A stretch of 61,879 nucleotides of DNA, from NCBI GenBank assembly GCA_029863645.1, contig JAOTVA010000011.1, forward strand, positions 1 through 61,879. Reading direction: 5' to 3'. Below the pieces are notes generated by a model. The model searched no databases and was not told the DNA's origin. It saw nothing but the letters and a program-made list of their open reading frames with translations. Below are positions 51,033 through 59,939 of this stretch, one piece after another; the first letter of the stretch is position 1, and the number at the start of each line of letters is the position of its first letter. Both the position numbers and the translations under genes were made by a program. This stretch comes from Gemmatimonadota bacterium. GTDB lineage: Bacteria > Gemmatimonadota > Gemmatimonadetes > Longimicrobiales > Gaopeijiaceae.

Positions 51033-52124
51033 TCAGCGCGCGCCCGATGCGGCGCGTTCGATGAGGCCAACGATCGTTTCAGGAGCGCGTGCCACCCAGC
51101 TTCGAAAGTCGCTGACCGTCCGAGCGGAAGGAACAGGGGGCTCCGCCCAGAATTCCCCGACGTCATGGTACGAGCCGACGCGGGCCGCTCCCGCGCGTTG
51201 TGCATCCCAACCGTTAAGAGTCTGCTCAAAGTGCCCGGCGGTTGGTACGGCGAGAGCGGGCTTGCCGAGGTACAACGCCTCGCAGATGGACTCGAACCCC
51301 GCCGACCCGACGTACGCTCTGCAGCCGGCCAGGTGCCGGAGGAAAGCCTCGTCGTTCAACGCGTGCGCGTGAAAGCCGTCCGGTGGGGGATCCTTCAATG
51401 CAGCGGTTCCGCCGTCCAGGTAACAGTGCACCGGAACCTCGGGATGTCGGCGCTGCCACTCGGCCAACACCGCCCCGTATCCTGGGTTGAGGGCATAGGC
51501 GAGCAGATAATCACCGTCACTCACATGGAGCGCCTCGAGCCCGGGCCGCAGAAGTGGAGGGGCCACCGCGAGACGGTCGCCGCCTGCCTCCCCCATGGGC
51601 CCGAAGGAGAGCGCGATCCGAGTCTCGCACCGGGCTGCGGTCGCCCGCACGTACGTCATGACGAGCCGGCGCGTCAGAGCAGGCCCAGGAAGCCGTCCGA
51701 GCCTCGGGTGCAAGAATAGGTAGTTGTGCGCGACAGCCACTGACGGAGTGTGGGTGCCCGGCCAGAGACGAGACAGTCCGGCCATCAGATCGAGGAAGTT
51801 CACCACGACGTCGGCGCCGCGAGTTGCCGAGCGAATCCGGGCCGCCCCCCTCAGGAACGCCGGCGTACGCACAGCCACGTCCCATAGCGTCGCGCCAGCT
51901 GATGCGCCTTGGCCGGCCCGGTCGGGCACTTGAGTCGGTGCGTCGAACGTCTCCAGCGGCGCCTGAATTCGACGCCCGAAGTACTCTGGAACCGACCTGA
52001 ACGGACTGGTGCCGACCAGGACGCGTATGAGGTCGTGCCCGGCGGACCGGAGGAAGCCAGCCAGCGCGAGGGCCTGAGTCATGTGACCCCGCCCTTCTCC
52101 CTGGACGACGAATACGACGTTCAG
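51033..52124 (-). CDS. Glycosyltransferase (GT-B, MGT/MurG-like), CTG start
   Basis: A 363-residue GT-B enzyme. The N-terminal strand-turn VVFVVQGEGRGHMTQALAL is the GxGH motif of MGT/GT28-type enzymes. The C-terminal donor site has YVGSAGFESICEALYLGKPALAVP and a following EQ. An in-frame stop lies at 52161, and between it and the first ATG (52082) there is no ATG, GTG or TTG. The conserved strand needs the upstream part, so I start at CTG 52124, preceded by GGAGCAGG. The acceptor and sugar are unknown. It is followed by a GNAT gene and is divergent from lpdA. Confidence 0.8.
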   Translation of the reverse strand: MNVVFVVQGEGRGHMTQALALAGFLRSAGHDLIRVLVGTSPFRSVPEYFGRRIQAPLETFDAPTQVPDRAGQGASAGATLWDVAVRTPAFLRGAARIRSATRGADVVVNFLDLMAGLSRLWPGTHTPSVAVAHNYLFLHPRLGRLPGPALTRRLVMTYVRATAARCETRIALSFGPMGEAGGDRLAVAPPLLRPGLEALHVSDGDYLLAYALNPGYGAVLAEWQRRHPEVPVHCYLDGGTAALKDPPPDGFHAHALNDEAFLRHLAGCRAYVGSAGFESICEALYLGKPALAVPTAGHFEQTLNGWDAQRAGAARVGSYHDVGEFWAEPPVPSARTVSDFRSWVARAPETIVGLIERAASGAR

Positions 52125-52258
52125 TTCCTGCTCCGTCGCGGCAAGGAGCGGGGGCCAGCTTCAACCTTTCCACTCGTGTCGGGCCTATCTACCTTCGGGC
52201 TCCATTTTCGTGGCGCTTCCGGGGGCTCCTTGCCCCTCGTCATACCGAGAGGAACCGA

Positions 52259-53671
52259 GTGGCAAGCAAGACCGAATCGGGCTTCGACCTCATCATCGTA
52301 GGCAGTGGGCCAGGCGGCTACGTGGCCGCAATCAGGGCCTCGCAGCTCGGCCTCCGGGTGGCTTGCGTCGAGACGGAGGCCCTGGGCGGCGTGTGCCTCA
52401 ACATCGGTTGTATTCCCACAAAGGCCCTGCTCACCAGCGCGCTCCTCGTTAACGAAGTCAGGGATGGGGAAAGGCACGGCATCGTCGCGAAAGACGTGAC
52501 GTTCGACCTGGGGCCGGCTCAGAAGAGAAGCCGCGGGGTCGCGGACCAGATGCGCAAAGGAGTAGGACACCTCTTCAAGAAGAACGGCATCACCCATGTC
52601 GAAGGCTTCGGTCGGCTGAAGGGTCCTGGGAAGGTCGAGGTCGAGGGATCGGACGGCAACAAGACGGTCTACGAGGCAAGCCACATCATCATCGCCACCG
52701 GATCACGACCGCGTGACCTGCCGACGCTCACGATCGACGAGGACAGGATTTGGTCGTCCACCGGCGCGTTGATGCAGGAGAAGGCTCCCGCGTCCCTCTT
52801 CATTGTGGGTGCCGGGGCCATCGGGATGGAGTTCGCCGACGTCTATCACTCCTACGGCTCTCAGGTGACCATCGTCGAGGCACTCGACCGCATCCTGCCG
52901 CTCGAGGATGCCGAGGTCTCGAAGTTCATGGAGCGGACGTACTCGAAGAGGGGAATGGAGATACACACAGGTGCGCGCTTCCAGGAGGCGAAGGTCGGCC
53001 AAGGAGGTGTGCAGGTCACGTTCACCGACAAGAAGGGCGAATCACACACGCGGGACGTGGACTACGTGCTGTCCGCGGTGGGTCGCGTACCCAATTCGGG
53101 TGACCTCGGTCTCGATACGGCGGGTGTCACCGTTGACGAGCGCGGCTTCGTAGTCGTCGATGAGTTGATGCGGACCAACGTGCCGGGCGTCTACGCCGTC
53201 GGAGATGTGGCTGGGAGGCAGCTCCTCGCACACAAGGCGAGCCACGAGGGCATCACCTGTGTCGAGCACATCGCAGGGCAGGGACACGGGACCGTGGACT
53301 ACTCCAACGTGCCGAACTGTACGTATTGCCACCCGGAGGTCGCATCCGTCGGCCTTACGGAGGAGCAGGCACGGGAGCAGGGACACGACATCGAGGTCGG
53401 GAAGTTCCCCTGGGTGGGCGTGGGCCGCGCGGTTGCGGCCGGCCACACGGAGGGATTCATCAAGGTCATCCGAGGTACGCGGTACTCCGAGATCCTCGGT
53501 GCCCACATCGTGGGACCCCATGCCACGGAGCTGATCGCCGAGTTCGTCGTGGGTCGCCATCTGGAGTCGACCGTGGAGGAGCTGGAGAAGGCGATGCACC
53601 CCCATCCGACGCTGTCGGAGGGAGTGTCCGAGGCGGCGCTGACCTCACTCGGTCGCCCCATACACATCTAG
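52259..53671 (+). CDS. lpdA: Dihydrolipoyl dehydrogenase (E3)
   Basis: Re-oxidises the dihydrolipoyl groups of E2 with NAD. FAD-binding GSGPGG at residues 15-20. The redox disulfide is Cys46-Cys51 (GGVCLNIGCIPTK). The NAD-binding VGAGAIGMEFADVY is in the middle. The catalytic His449-Glu454 pair lies in HPHPTLSE. Length 470. GTG 52259 follows AGAGGAA. It is not in the pdhABC operon but stands alone next to a MarR gene, so it may serve more than one 2-oxoacid complex. Confidence 0.96.
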   Translation: MASKTESGFDLIIVGSGPGGYVAAIRASQLGLRVACVETEALGGVCLNIGCIPTKALLTSALLVNEVRDGERHGIVAKDVTFDLGPAQKRSRGVADQMRKGVGHLFKKNGITHVEGFGRLKGPGKVEVEGSDGNKTVYEASHIIIATGSRPRDLPTLTIDEDRIWSSTGALMQEKAPASLFIVGAGAIGMEFADVYHSYGSQVTIVEALDRILPLEDAEVSKFMERTYSKRGMEIHTGARFQEAKVGQGGVQVTFTDKKGESHTRDVDYVLSAVGRVPNSGDLGLDTAGVTVDERGFVVVDELMRTNVPGVYAVGDVAGRQLLAHKASHEGITCVEHIAGQGHGTVDYSNVPNCTYCHPEVASVGLTEEQAREQGHDIEVGKFPWVGVGRAVAAGHTEGFIKVIRGTRYSEILGAHIVGPHATELIAEFVVGRHLESTVEELEKAMHPHPTLSEGVSEAALTSLGRPIHI

Positions 53672-53693
53672 TTCCACCTTCGCCCTGAGCCGC

Positions 53694-54194
53694 ATGAGCC
53701 CTAGCCAGTCATCCACCCAAGAGACGGAGAAGGGGCCGCGCGATTGGCCTGAAGGCCAGCGCGCCGCATTGGGACTATGGATCGTGCTCGCCCGTGCCTA
53801 CTCGACGTTCGGCAAGGCGATCGCCGGCAAGGTCCAAGAGTACGACCTGACCGTTCCCCAGTTCGGGACTCTCGAGGCGCTCTACCATCTGGGCCCCCTT
53901 TCCCTCGGCGAGCTCGCGGACAAGCTCCTGGTAACCGGGGGCAACGTCACGTATGTGATGGACCGTCTCGAGGGGCGAGGACTCGTCGCGCGCTACCGCT
54001 CCGAGGAGGACCGGCGGGTGGTCCACGCGAAACTCACGCCTGAAGGGTGGGACCTGGTCGCCGACGTCTTTCCGGAACATGCCGAGTACATCGAGCACCT
54101 GTGCCGGCACCTGGACGTTGCGGATCAGGAAGCATTACGCGGACTGCTGAAGACCCTGGGGAGGGGCATAGCCGCGACCGACCTGGTGGGGTAG
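53694..54194 (+). CDS. MarR family transcriptional regulator
   Basis: A 166-residue winged-helix repressor-type protein. It has LTVPQFGTLEALYHLGPLSLGELADKLLVTGGNVTYVMDRLEGRGLVARYRSEEDRRVVHAKLTPEG, the standard MarR domain with the wing DRR. The N-terminal 25 residues are charged. It lies 22 bases after lpdA in the same direction. Its effector and targets are unknown; regulation of lpdA or itself would be the first guess. Confidence 0.92.
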   Translation: MSPSQSSTQETEKGPRDWPEGQRAALGLWIVLARAYSTFGKAIAGKVQEYDLTVPQFGTLEALYHLGPLSLGELADKLLVTGGNVTYVMDRLEGRGLVARYRSEEDRRVVHAKLTPEGWDLVADVFPEHAEYIEHLCRHLDVADQEALRGLLKTLGRGIAATDLVG

Positions 54195-54211
54195 CGCGCC
54201 GCCCGGCCGTG

Positions 54212-55453
54212 TCAGCCGGTGGGGCTGAGCGTGCTTTGGTTCTCGGGGTCGATGCCGCGGATGCTCAGGACCCTCAGTAGCGCCTCACCAATCTTGTTGT
54301 TGGGCGTGGAGGCGCCGGCGGTCAGGCCCAACTCGAACGGACCCTCGGGAAGCCAGTCCGCGTCCACGAGCTCGGCCGCGTCGGGATTGAGGTCCGGCTT
54401 ATGCCGGATCGTTCCTGACTCGACGTCGATGCAATCCGCGTCCTCGACGTGGTACGTACGTGTGTGTTGCCTGCAGAGGTGTGCGAGGTGGTTCGTATTA
54501 GACGAGTTATAGCCGCCGATGACGAGCATGATGTCCGGAGGTCGTTTCATCATGTCGGCGACCGCATCCTGTCGCTCCTGGGTGGCGGAGCAGATGGTCC
54601 CGAAGGAGCGGTAGTGCTCGCCGGCGAGATCGCTTCCGTACCGCTCGACCATCGCTTGATGGATCTTCACGCCGATGGCCATCGACTCGTTCGCGAGCAT
54701 CGTGGTCTGATTCGCGACACCGACGAACTCCAGGTCCCGCTCTGGATCGAAGCCCGGTGAAGCCTTCGCCTCGAACTTCGCGATGAAGTCCTCACGGCTG
54801 AGCCGTCCCGGACGCTCCGCGATGTAGTCGCAGAGATATCGAGATTCCTCGAGATCTCGGACGATGATGTACTTCCCGTCCTCGTGCTTGTTGACCTGCG
54901 AGGCGGTGGCCCGCGACTCCTCGTGTGTGTACTTCCCGTGAATGACCGACGTGAAACCGTCCCTGGCGTAGCTCTCGACGCGTTTCCACACGTGCAGCAC
55001 AGACCCGCACGTGGTGTCGACGAGGATACATCCGATCTGCCGAAGAGCATCGAAGTCCTGGATGGTGACTCCGAAGGCTGGCATGAGCACGACGTCTTGA
55101 TTGGTCAGCCCCGAGAAATCGAAGAGCCCTTCGCTGTCCGGATAGATGAAGGAGATGCCCAGGTCCGTCATCCGCTGGTTTACGTGCGGATTGTGGATGA
55201 TCTCGCCGACGAGGAAGATGCGTTTGTTGGGGAACTCGTGGATCGTCTCGTACGCGTAGTCGACGGCTCGGTCCACGCCGTAGCAGAAGCCGAACTCCTG
55301 AGCGAGTCGCACGCTGACGTCGCCGAAGCGGTCCTCGTAGCCGCGCGCCCTGATCCGCTCGACGAGCGCCGACTGATACTCGGCGTCGATAAGGGGTCTC
55401 AGCTCCTTCTTGAGCCCGAATCCCTTGCGAAAGTAGGTCTGCTCTACGGTCAC
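54212..55453 (-). CDS. ispH: 4-hydroxy-3-methylbut-2-enyl diphosphate reductase, cyanobacterial/plant-like form
   Basis: The last MEP-pathway enzyme, an Fe-S reductase making IPP/DMAPP. Cluster cysteines are Cys57 (FGFCYGVDRAV), Cys149 (VDTTCGSV) and Cys288 (GTICSATQERQDA). The stretch TSVIHGKYTHEES is a hallmark. At 413 residues it is about 100 longer than the E. coli type, with an N-terminal extension of about 45 residues and inserts, which puts it with the cyanobacterial/plant form. Start GTG 55453. It supplies isoprenoids to UppS. It is divergent from fxsA. Confidence 0.94.
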   Translation of the reverse strand: MTVEQTYFRKGFGLKKELRPLIDAEYQSALVERIRARGYEDRFGDVSVRLAQEFGFCYGVDRAVDYAYETIHEFPNKRIFLVGEIIHNPHVNQRMTDLGISFIYPDSEGLFDFSGLTNQDVVLMPAFGVTIQDFDALRQIGCILVDTTCGSVLHVWKRVESYARDGFTSVIHGKYTHEESRATASQVNKHEDGKYIIVRDLEESRYLCDYIAERPGRLSREDFIAKFEAKASPGFDPERDLEFVGVANQTTMLANESMAIGVKIHQAMVERYGSDLAGEHYRSFGTICSATQERQDAVADMMKRPPDIMLVIGGYNSSNTNHLAHLCRQHTRTYHVEDADCIDVESGTIRHKPDLNPDAAELVDADWLPEGPFELGLTAGASTPNNKIGEALLRVLSIRGIDPENQSTLSPTG

Positions 55454-55519
55454 GTCGCTGTCGGTACGAGAAGCGAGGTCACGTCGGGCGACCTCTCGGA
55501 GTGACCGGTAAGCTACCGG
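55448..55519. promoter_or_regulatory. Repeats in the ispH/fxsA divergent region
   Basis: GGTCACGTCG occurs at 55448-55457 (over the ispH start) and again at 55478-55487. GAGGTC and GACCTC are inverted around nine bases (55475-55495). CCGGTA and TACCGG are inverted around three bases (55505-55519). They may be operator elements; the binding protein is unknown. Confidence 0.3.
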
Positions 55520-55569
55520 GCCGGTGAACGGCCAGGAACCCCGATCGCGCGGCTCAGGGTACAGCCTCC

Positions 55570-56025
55570 ATGACCGTTCTCGGGCGTTTGGCGCTTTTCT
55601 TCATCATCGTACCGGTGGTGGAGCTGGTGCTGCTCATTCAACTGGGCCAGATAGTCGGGCTTTGGCCGACCCTCGCCCTCGTCATTTTCACCGGTGTCAC
55701 CGGGGCAGCGCTGGCTCGACTCGAGGGCCTTCGCGTCCTGTTCCAGTTCCGGTCGGAGCTCGCGTCGGGGAGGCTGCCGGGCCAGGCGCTTCTCGACGGC
55801 ATCTCGGTACTCGTCGGGGGAGCGTTCCTCCTCACTCCCGGGATCCTCACCGATTTCGCGGGCTTCGCGCTGCTCCTGCCGACTTCGCGACGTTGGATTC
55901 AGAGGCGGGTGCGTCGTGCCCTCGAGGGCCAGATCAAGGCAGGGACGATTCGGGTGGTAAGCATGGCGCCCGAGTCCTCCCTCGACCCACGCAAGGGGAT
56001 CGTGATTGAGCCGAAGGATGGCTAG
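55570..56025 (+). CDS. fxsA: FxsA family membrane protein
   Basis: A 151-residue inner-membrane protein with about three or four TMs: LALFFIIVPVVELVLLIQLGQIVG, LWPTLALVIFTGVTGAALARLEG and GAFLLTPGILTDFAGFALLLP. PGILTDFAGFALLLPTSR is the FxsA signature. The E. coli protein is known for overcoming F-plasmid exclusion of phage T7; its native job is unknown. ATG 55570 has no strong ribosome binding site. It precedes the M42 gene by 45 bases. Confidence 0.92.
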   Translation: MTVLGRLALFFIIVPVVELVLLIQLGQIVGLWPTLALVIFTGVTGAALARLEGLRVLFQFRSELASGRLPGQALLDGISVLVGGAFLLTPGILTDFAGFALLLPTSRRWIQRRVRRALEGQIKAGTIRVVSMAPESSLDPRKGIVIEPKDG

Positions 56026-56070
56026 CGGCCCGCATGGATCCCTAGCCGCACATCCAATACCTTCTGCCGC

Positions 56071-57138
56071 ATGAGTTCCGACCTGACCTTCCTCGAGAGC
56101 CTCCTCGACGCAGCCGGCCCGTCCGGCTTCGAGGTGCGCCCGGCCCGCGTCTGGCGAAAAGAAGCCGAGGGCTTCGCGTCGAACGTTCATGTCGATGTCA
56201 GTGGGAACTCGTTTGCGACGGTGAATCCTGAGGGTTCACCTCGGGTGATGCTCGCCGGCCACATCGACGAGATCGGTCTCCAGATCACCCACATCGACGA
56301 GGAAGGTTTTCTCTTCGTGGCGGAGATCGGAGGATGGGACGCCCAAGTGCTGGTCGGACAACGCGTTACAATCCTTACGAAGGCCGACGTGGTCACCGGG
56401 GTGGTCGGCAAGAAGGCGATCCACCTCATCGAGCCGGATGAACGGACCAAGGCGTCGAAGACCAAGAGTCTGTGGGTCGACGTGGGGGCCAAGAGTCGCG
56501 ATGAGGTAGTCGAGCTGGGCATCCGGGTCGGCGATCCCATGGTGCTGGCGCAGCCGATGGTCCGATTGGCCGGGGACCGGATCGCGAGCCGCGCCATCGA
56601 CGACCGGATCGGCGCCTACGCCGTACTCGAGGCGATCCGCCTGCTGGTGGAAGACCCACCCGCCGCGAGCGCGACTGCGGTCGCCACGGTGCAGGAGGAA
56701 ATCGGGTATTCGGGGGGCGGCGCCCGCACGAGCGCCTACGTGCTCGAGCCGGACGTCGCGATCGTCGTGGACGTGACCTTCAGCACGGACGTCCCGGATA
56801 TCGAGAAACGGGAGCTGGGCGAGCACGCGTTGGGGGGCGGCCCAGTCCTCAGCAGGGGCTCGGCGGCCCAAGGAGAGGTCTTCGAGCTGCTCGCCAGCGT
56901 GGCGGAGGCCGAGGGCATCCCCTACACCATCCAAGCGAGCCCCAAGGCGACGCGCACCGATGCAGATGGCATCTACCTGACTCGGTACGGCGTGCCCACC
57001 GGCCTGGTGTCGATCCCCAATCGCTACATGCATTCACCCAATGAGATCGTGAGTCTCGTCGATGTACACAACACCGCGCGCCTCCTGGCCGCCTTCATTC
57101 GGCGCCTCGAGCCCGGTACGGACTTCACGCCGCGATAG
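56071..57138 (+). CDS. M42 family glutamyl aminopeptidase/endoglucanase-type metallopeptidase
   Basis: A 355-residue cytoplasmic di-metal aminopeptidase. Motifs are LAGHIDEIGLQI (metal His and Asp/Glu near residue 65), DDRIGAYAVLEAI (bridging Asp), QEEIGYSGGGAR (catalytic Glu-Glu), and the C-terminal YMHSPNE (last His). All are in the family order. It likely removes N-terminal residues from peptides. It is followed by a GAF-domain gene, with no overlap. Confidence 0.93.
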   Translation: MSSDLTFLESLLDAAGPSGFEVRPARVWRKEAEGFASNVHVDVSGNSFATVNPEGSPRVMLAGHIDEIGLQITHIDEEGFLFVAEIGGWDAQVLVGQRVTILTKADVVTGVVGKKAIHLIEPDERTKASKTKSLWVDVGAKSRDEVVELGIRVGDPMVLAQPMVRLAGDRIASRAIDDRIGAYAVLEAIRLLVEDPPAASATAVATVQEEIGYSGGGARTSAYVLEPDVAIVVDVTFSTDVPDIEKRELGEHALGGGPVLSRGSAAQGEVFELLASVAEAEGIPYTIQASPKATRTDADGIYLTRYGVPTGLVSIPNRYMHSPNEIVSLVDVHNTARLLAAFIRRLEPGTDFTPR

Positions 57139-57216
57139 TTCGGGACACGTTGACGGCACTTTTCGGGTCATCTACCGTTCGTGCCCACATCCACACCTGA
57201 GAAAACGGAAGTCAAC

Positions 57217-57684
57217 ATGCTGGAAGCCGGGACCGTCGTTTTAGATCTCCAAGCGATGCGCGACGAGGGGCACCTTTCAGACGCGCTTCTGAGGAGGGCC
57301 GTGCGCTCGATCGCCTCGGCCGACGATCGCTACGACTGGGTCGGCGTCTATCTCGTGGGAGAGGGCGAGGAACTGTGGCTCCACAATTACATCGGAGAGC
57401 CGACCGAGCACGCGAAGATTCCTGCCGGGACGAGCGTTGCCGGCCGCGCCGTGGCCACCCATCGGAACATGAACGTCAAGGATGTGAGCAAGGAGGAGGG
57501 CAACCTCTCCAGCTCCCCCGAAGTCCAGTCCGAACTCATGATCCTCATCCGGGCCGGGGACGAGATCTTCGGCGGCATCGATATCGATTCGGAGGCACCC
57601 GCTGCCTTCAACGAGGATGACGAGATCGCCCTCATCAGCATCGCGGACAAACTCGCCGAGCAGCTCGCCGCCGAGCGTCGCTAG
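57217..57684 (+). CDS. GAF-domain protein
   Basis: A 155-residue single GAF domain (DYDWVGVYLVG, LHNYIGEP, TSVAGRAVATHRNMNV, SEVQSELMILI, DSEAPAAFNEDDE). It resembles free methionine-R-sulfoxide reductases in layout, but the catalytic cysteines are absent, so it probably binds a ligand only. Start: ATG 57217 preceded by GGAAG; a GTG at 57181 would add twelve residues without a ribosome binding site. Its partner is not evident. Confidence 0.78.
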   Translation: MLEAGTVVLDLQAMRDEGHLSDALLRRAVRSIASADDRYDWVGVYLVGEGEELWLHNYIGEPTEHAKIPAGTSVAGRAVATHRNMNVKDVSKEEGNLSSSPEVQSELMILIRAGDEIFGGIDIDSEAPAAFNEDDEIALISIADKLAEQLAAERR

Positions 57685-57707
57685 CTAGCTAGGCCGGGGG
57701 AGGCCCG

Positions 57708-58463
57708 CTGAGCGAGCACCCGCGCTTCCTGAATGCGGGGAACCCTGGCCCGTTCACATTGGACGGGACCAGAAGCTACCTGGTGGGGGTCCGCCGGGTC
57801 GCGGTGATCGACGCCGGGCCGGAGAGCCCCGAGCACATGAGAGCTCTGGCCAATGCCGTTCGCGACGCCGACGAGGTCTTCGTTGTCCTCACGCACGGTC
57901 ACCGAGACCATGCCCCCGGGGCCTTCGCGCTGGCCGGCGACCTCGGGCTGGAGGTGTGGGGACCGGAGGGGCTGGAGGGCGTCGAGCGGCCGCTGTGTGA
58001 TGGAGATGTGCTGTCGACGGACTCCGGGGACCTCGTCGCGATCGACACTCCGGGACATGCGCGGCAGCACCTGGCGTTTCATTGGCCGAGCCAGAGGGCG
58101 CTGTTCGCTGGAGATCTGCTCCTCGGCCGGGGCGACACGACCTGGGTGGGCGAGTACTCGGGCTGTGTGGCCGACTACCTGACGTCTCTGAACCGCCTGA
58201 GCAGCATGGACTTGGCGGCCATCTACCCGGCGCACGGGCCGTACCTGGATGATCCGGCGGAAGCCGTCATTCGGTACCAGCGCCACCGCGAGGATCGCAT
58301 TCGTCAGGTGGCGGAAGCACTGCGCAAACGGCCCGGAGCCGAAGAGGAGGACCTGGTCGACGTCGTGTATGGCAGCGGCCTCCCGAAAGGGATGCGTCAG
58401 GCGGCGGCCCTCTCCATCAGGGCGCTGATGGAGTACGCGCAAACACATCCGGAGCGAGGCTGA
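57708..58463 (+). CDS. MBL-fold metallo-hydrolase (LACTB2-like), CTG start
   Basis: A 251-residue metallo-beta-lactamase-fold hydrolase. HGHRDH (His63-x-His65-x-Asp67-His68), GHARQHLAF and the AGDLLLG and PAHGP motifs give the di-zinc site. A C-terminal winged-helix part is typical of LACTB2-like enzymes. The family begins ..NPGPFTLDGTNTYLVG; here this sits upstream of the TTG at 57759, and the only start before the in-frame stop at 57690 is CTG 57708, with GGGGGAGG five bases upstream. The substrate is unknown (LACTB2 acts on RNA, others on glyoxalase-type esters). It lies before glcD. Confidence 0.85.
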   Translation: MSEHPRFLNAGNPGPFTLDGTRSYLVGVRRVAVIDAGPESPEHMRALANAVRDADEVFVVLTHGHRDHAPGAFALAGDLGLEVWGPEGLEGVERPLCDGDVLSTDSGDLVAIDTPGHARQHLAFHWPSQRALFAGDLLLGRGDTTWVGEYSGCVADYLTSLNRLSSMDLAAIYPAHGPYLDDPAEAVIRYQRHREDRIRQVAEALRKRPGAEEEDLVDVVYGSGLPKGMRQAAALSIRALMEYAQTHPERG

Positions 58464-58502
58464 CCGCTTGGATCCATACTCCGCCCTGGGGTATCCTGCG
58501 TC

Positions 58503-59939
58503 ATGAGCGCCCCCGACCCCCGTGTCGTGAAGCGGCTCGGCGAGATCGTCGGGCCCGACCATGTCGTCACCGACCCCAACCGGCTCCTCGTCTATGAGTC
58601 CGATGGATTGACCTCGTATCGAGTCAGCCCGAGGGCCGTCGTTCTGCCGGGCTCGACCGAAGAGGTCGCAGCGGTCGTACGGCTGCTCCATGGCGAGGGG
58701 ATTCCTGTCGTGCCACGGGGTGCGGGCACCGGCCTCTCGGGGGGTGCCCTGCCGACTCCGGAAGGGGTGGTCGTAGGCACGGCGCGAATGAACAAGATTC
58801 TCGAAATAGACGTGGAGAATCGTCTCGCGCGGCTCCAGCCCGGCGTCATCAACGCGCGCCTCACCGAAGCGGCCAAGCCGTACGGGCTCTACTACGCGCC
58901 GGACCCCTCCTCGCAGAGCACATGCACCTTGGGGGGCAACGTCGCCGAGAACTCCGGGGGGCCACATTGCCTGAAGTACGGCGTTACCCAGCGATACGTC
59001 ACTGGGCTCACTGTGGTGATGGGGGGCGGCCGGGTGATCCGGCTCGGCGGCGCGGGAAGGAGTCCCGACGGTGCCCTGGACCTGGTGGGGCTGTTCGTCG
59101 GATCCGAGGGCTGCTTCGGCCTGGTCACGGAGATCGAGGCGCGACTCCTCCCCGTCGCCGAAGGCGTCCGGACGCTGCTCGGCATTTTCGACACGATGGA
59201 GGCTGCCGGACACGCAGTGACCGCCATCATCTCCGAGGGCCTCCTGCCGGCAGCTGTGGAGATCGTCGACAATGCGACGATTCGGGCGGTAGAGGCGTCC
59301 GTCTACGCAGGGGGCTTCCCGGTCGATGCGGGTGCGGCTCTGGTTGTCGAGTTCGACGGCACCGAAGCCGGGCTCGACGCCGACGCCGACCGAGCGGAGG
59401 CGTGCTGCCACGCCGCCGGTGCCAGCGAGGTGAAGCGAGCGACCGATGCTACGCAACGGGCGGCGCTGTGGAACGGACGGAAGAAGGCCTTCGGCGCGAT
59501 GGGGCGCATCGCGCCCGACCTGCTCGTCCAGGATGCCACCGTACCGCGCACTCGGTTGCCCGAGGTCCTCGCGCGCATCACCGAGATCGGCGAACGCTTC
59601 GAGCTGAACGTGGCGAACGTCTTTCACGCCGGGGACGGAAACCTGCACCCCAACATCCTCTTCGACAGGAACGACGCCGACGAGCTGGATAGGGTCGAGC
59701 GAGCCTCGAAGGAAATCATGAGCCTGTGCGTCGAAGTCGGCGGCACGATCACCGGCGAGCACGGCGTGGGGATCGACAAGCGGGGCTACATGCGACTGGT
59801 CCACAACGAGGTCGAGCTGAAAGCGATGGCGGCTGTAAAGGATGTTTTCGATCCCGACGGGCTCTTCAATCCGGGCAAGGTGCTTCCCGACGCCCTGACG
59901 GGAGAGACGATCCGGGACCCCGCGATGGCGGCACGTTGA
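58503..59939 (+). CDS. glcD: Glycolate oxidase subunit GlcD (FAD-binding)
   Basis: A 478-residue FAD/FMN oxidoreductase of the D-lactate/glycolate type. The PCMH FAD-binding site has VPRGAGTGLSGGALP, DPSSQSTCTLGGNVAENSGGPHCLKYG and LGGAGRSPDGALDLVGLFVGSEG. The C-terminal GHAGDGNLHPNILF-like block appears as VFHAGDGNLHPNILF. It forms the GlcD-GlcE-GlcF complex that oxidises glycolate to glyoxylate. TTGA overlap with glcE. Confidence 0.94.
   Translation: MSAPDPRVVKRLGEIVGPDHVVTDPNRLLVYESDGLTSYRVSPRAVVLPGSTEEVAAVVRLLHGEGIPVVPRGAGTGLSGGALPTPEGVVVGTARMNKILEIDVENRLARLQPGVINARLTEAAKPYGLYYAPDPSSQSTCTLGGNVAENSGGPHCLKYGVTQRYVTGLTVVMGGGRVIRLGGAGRSPDGALDLVGLFVGSEGCFGLVTEIEARLLPVAEGVRTLLGIFDTMEAAGHAVTAIISEGLLPAAVEIVDNATIRAVEASVYAGGFPVDAGAALVVEFDGTEAGLDADADRAEACCHAAGASEVKRATDATQRAALWNGRKKAFGAMGRIAPDLLVQDATVPRTRLPEVLARITEIGERFELNVANVFHAGDGNLHPNILFDRNDADELDRVERASKEIMSLCVEVGGTITGEHGVGIDKRGYMRLVHNEVELKAMAAVKDVFDPDGLFNPGKVLPDALTGETIRDPAMAAR

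Noticed and set aside
57679-57694. Tandem GCTA repeats at the GAF gene stop
   Set aside because: Very short direct repeat; could be slippage but gives no functional signal.
57681-59804. 707-codon minus-strand open frame opposite the MBL and glcD genes
   Set aside because: It is antisense to two well-supported genes and its translation shows no domain; high GC gives such frames by chance.
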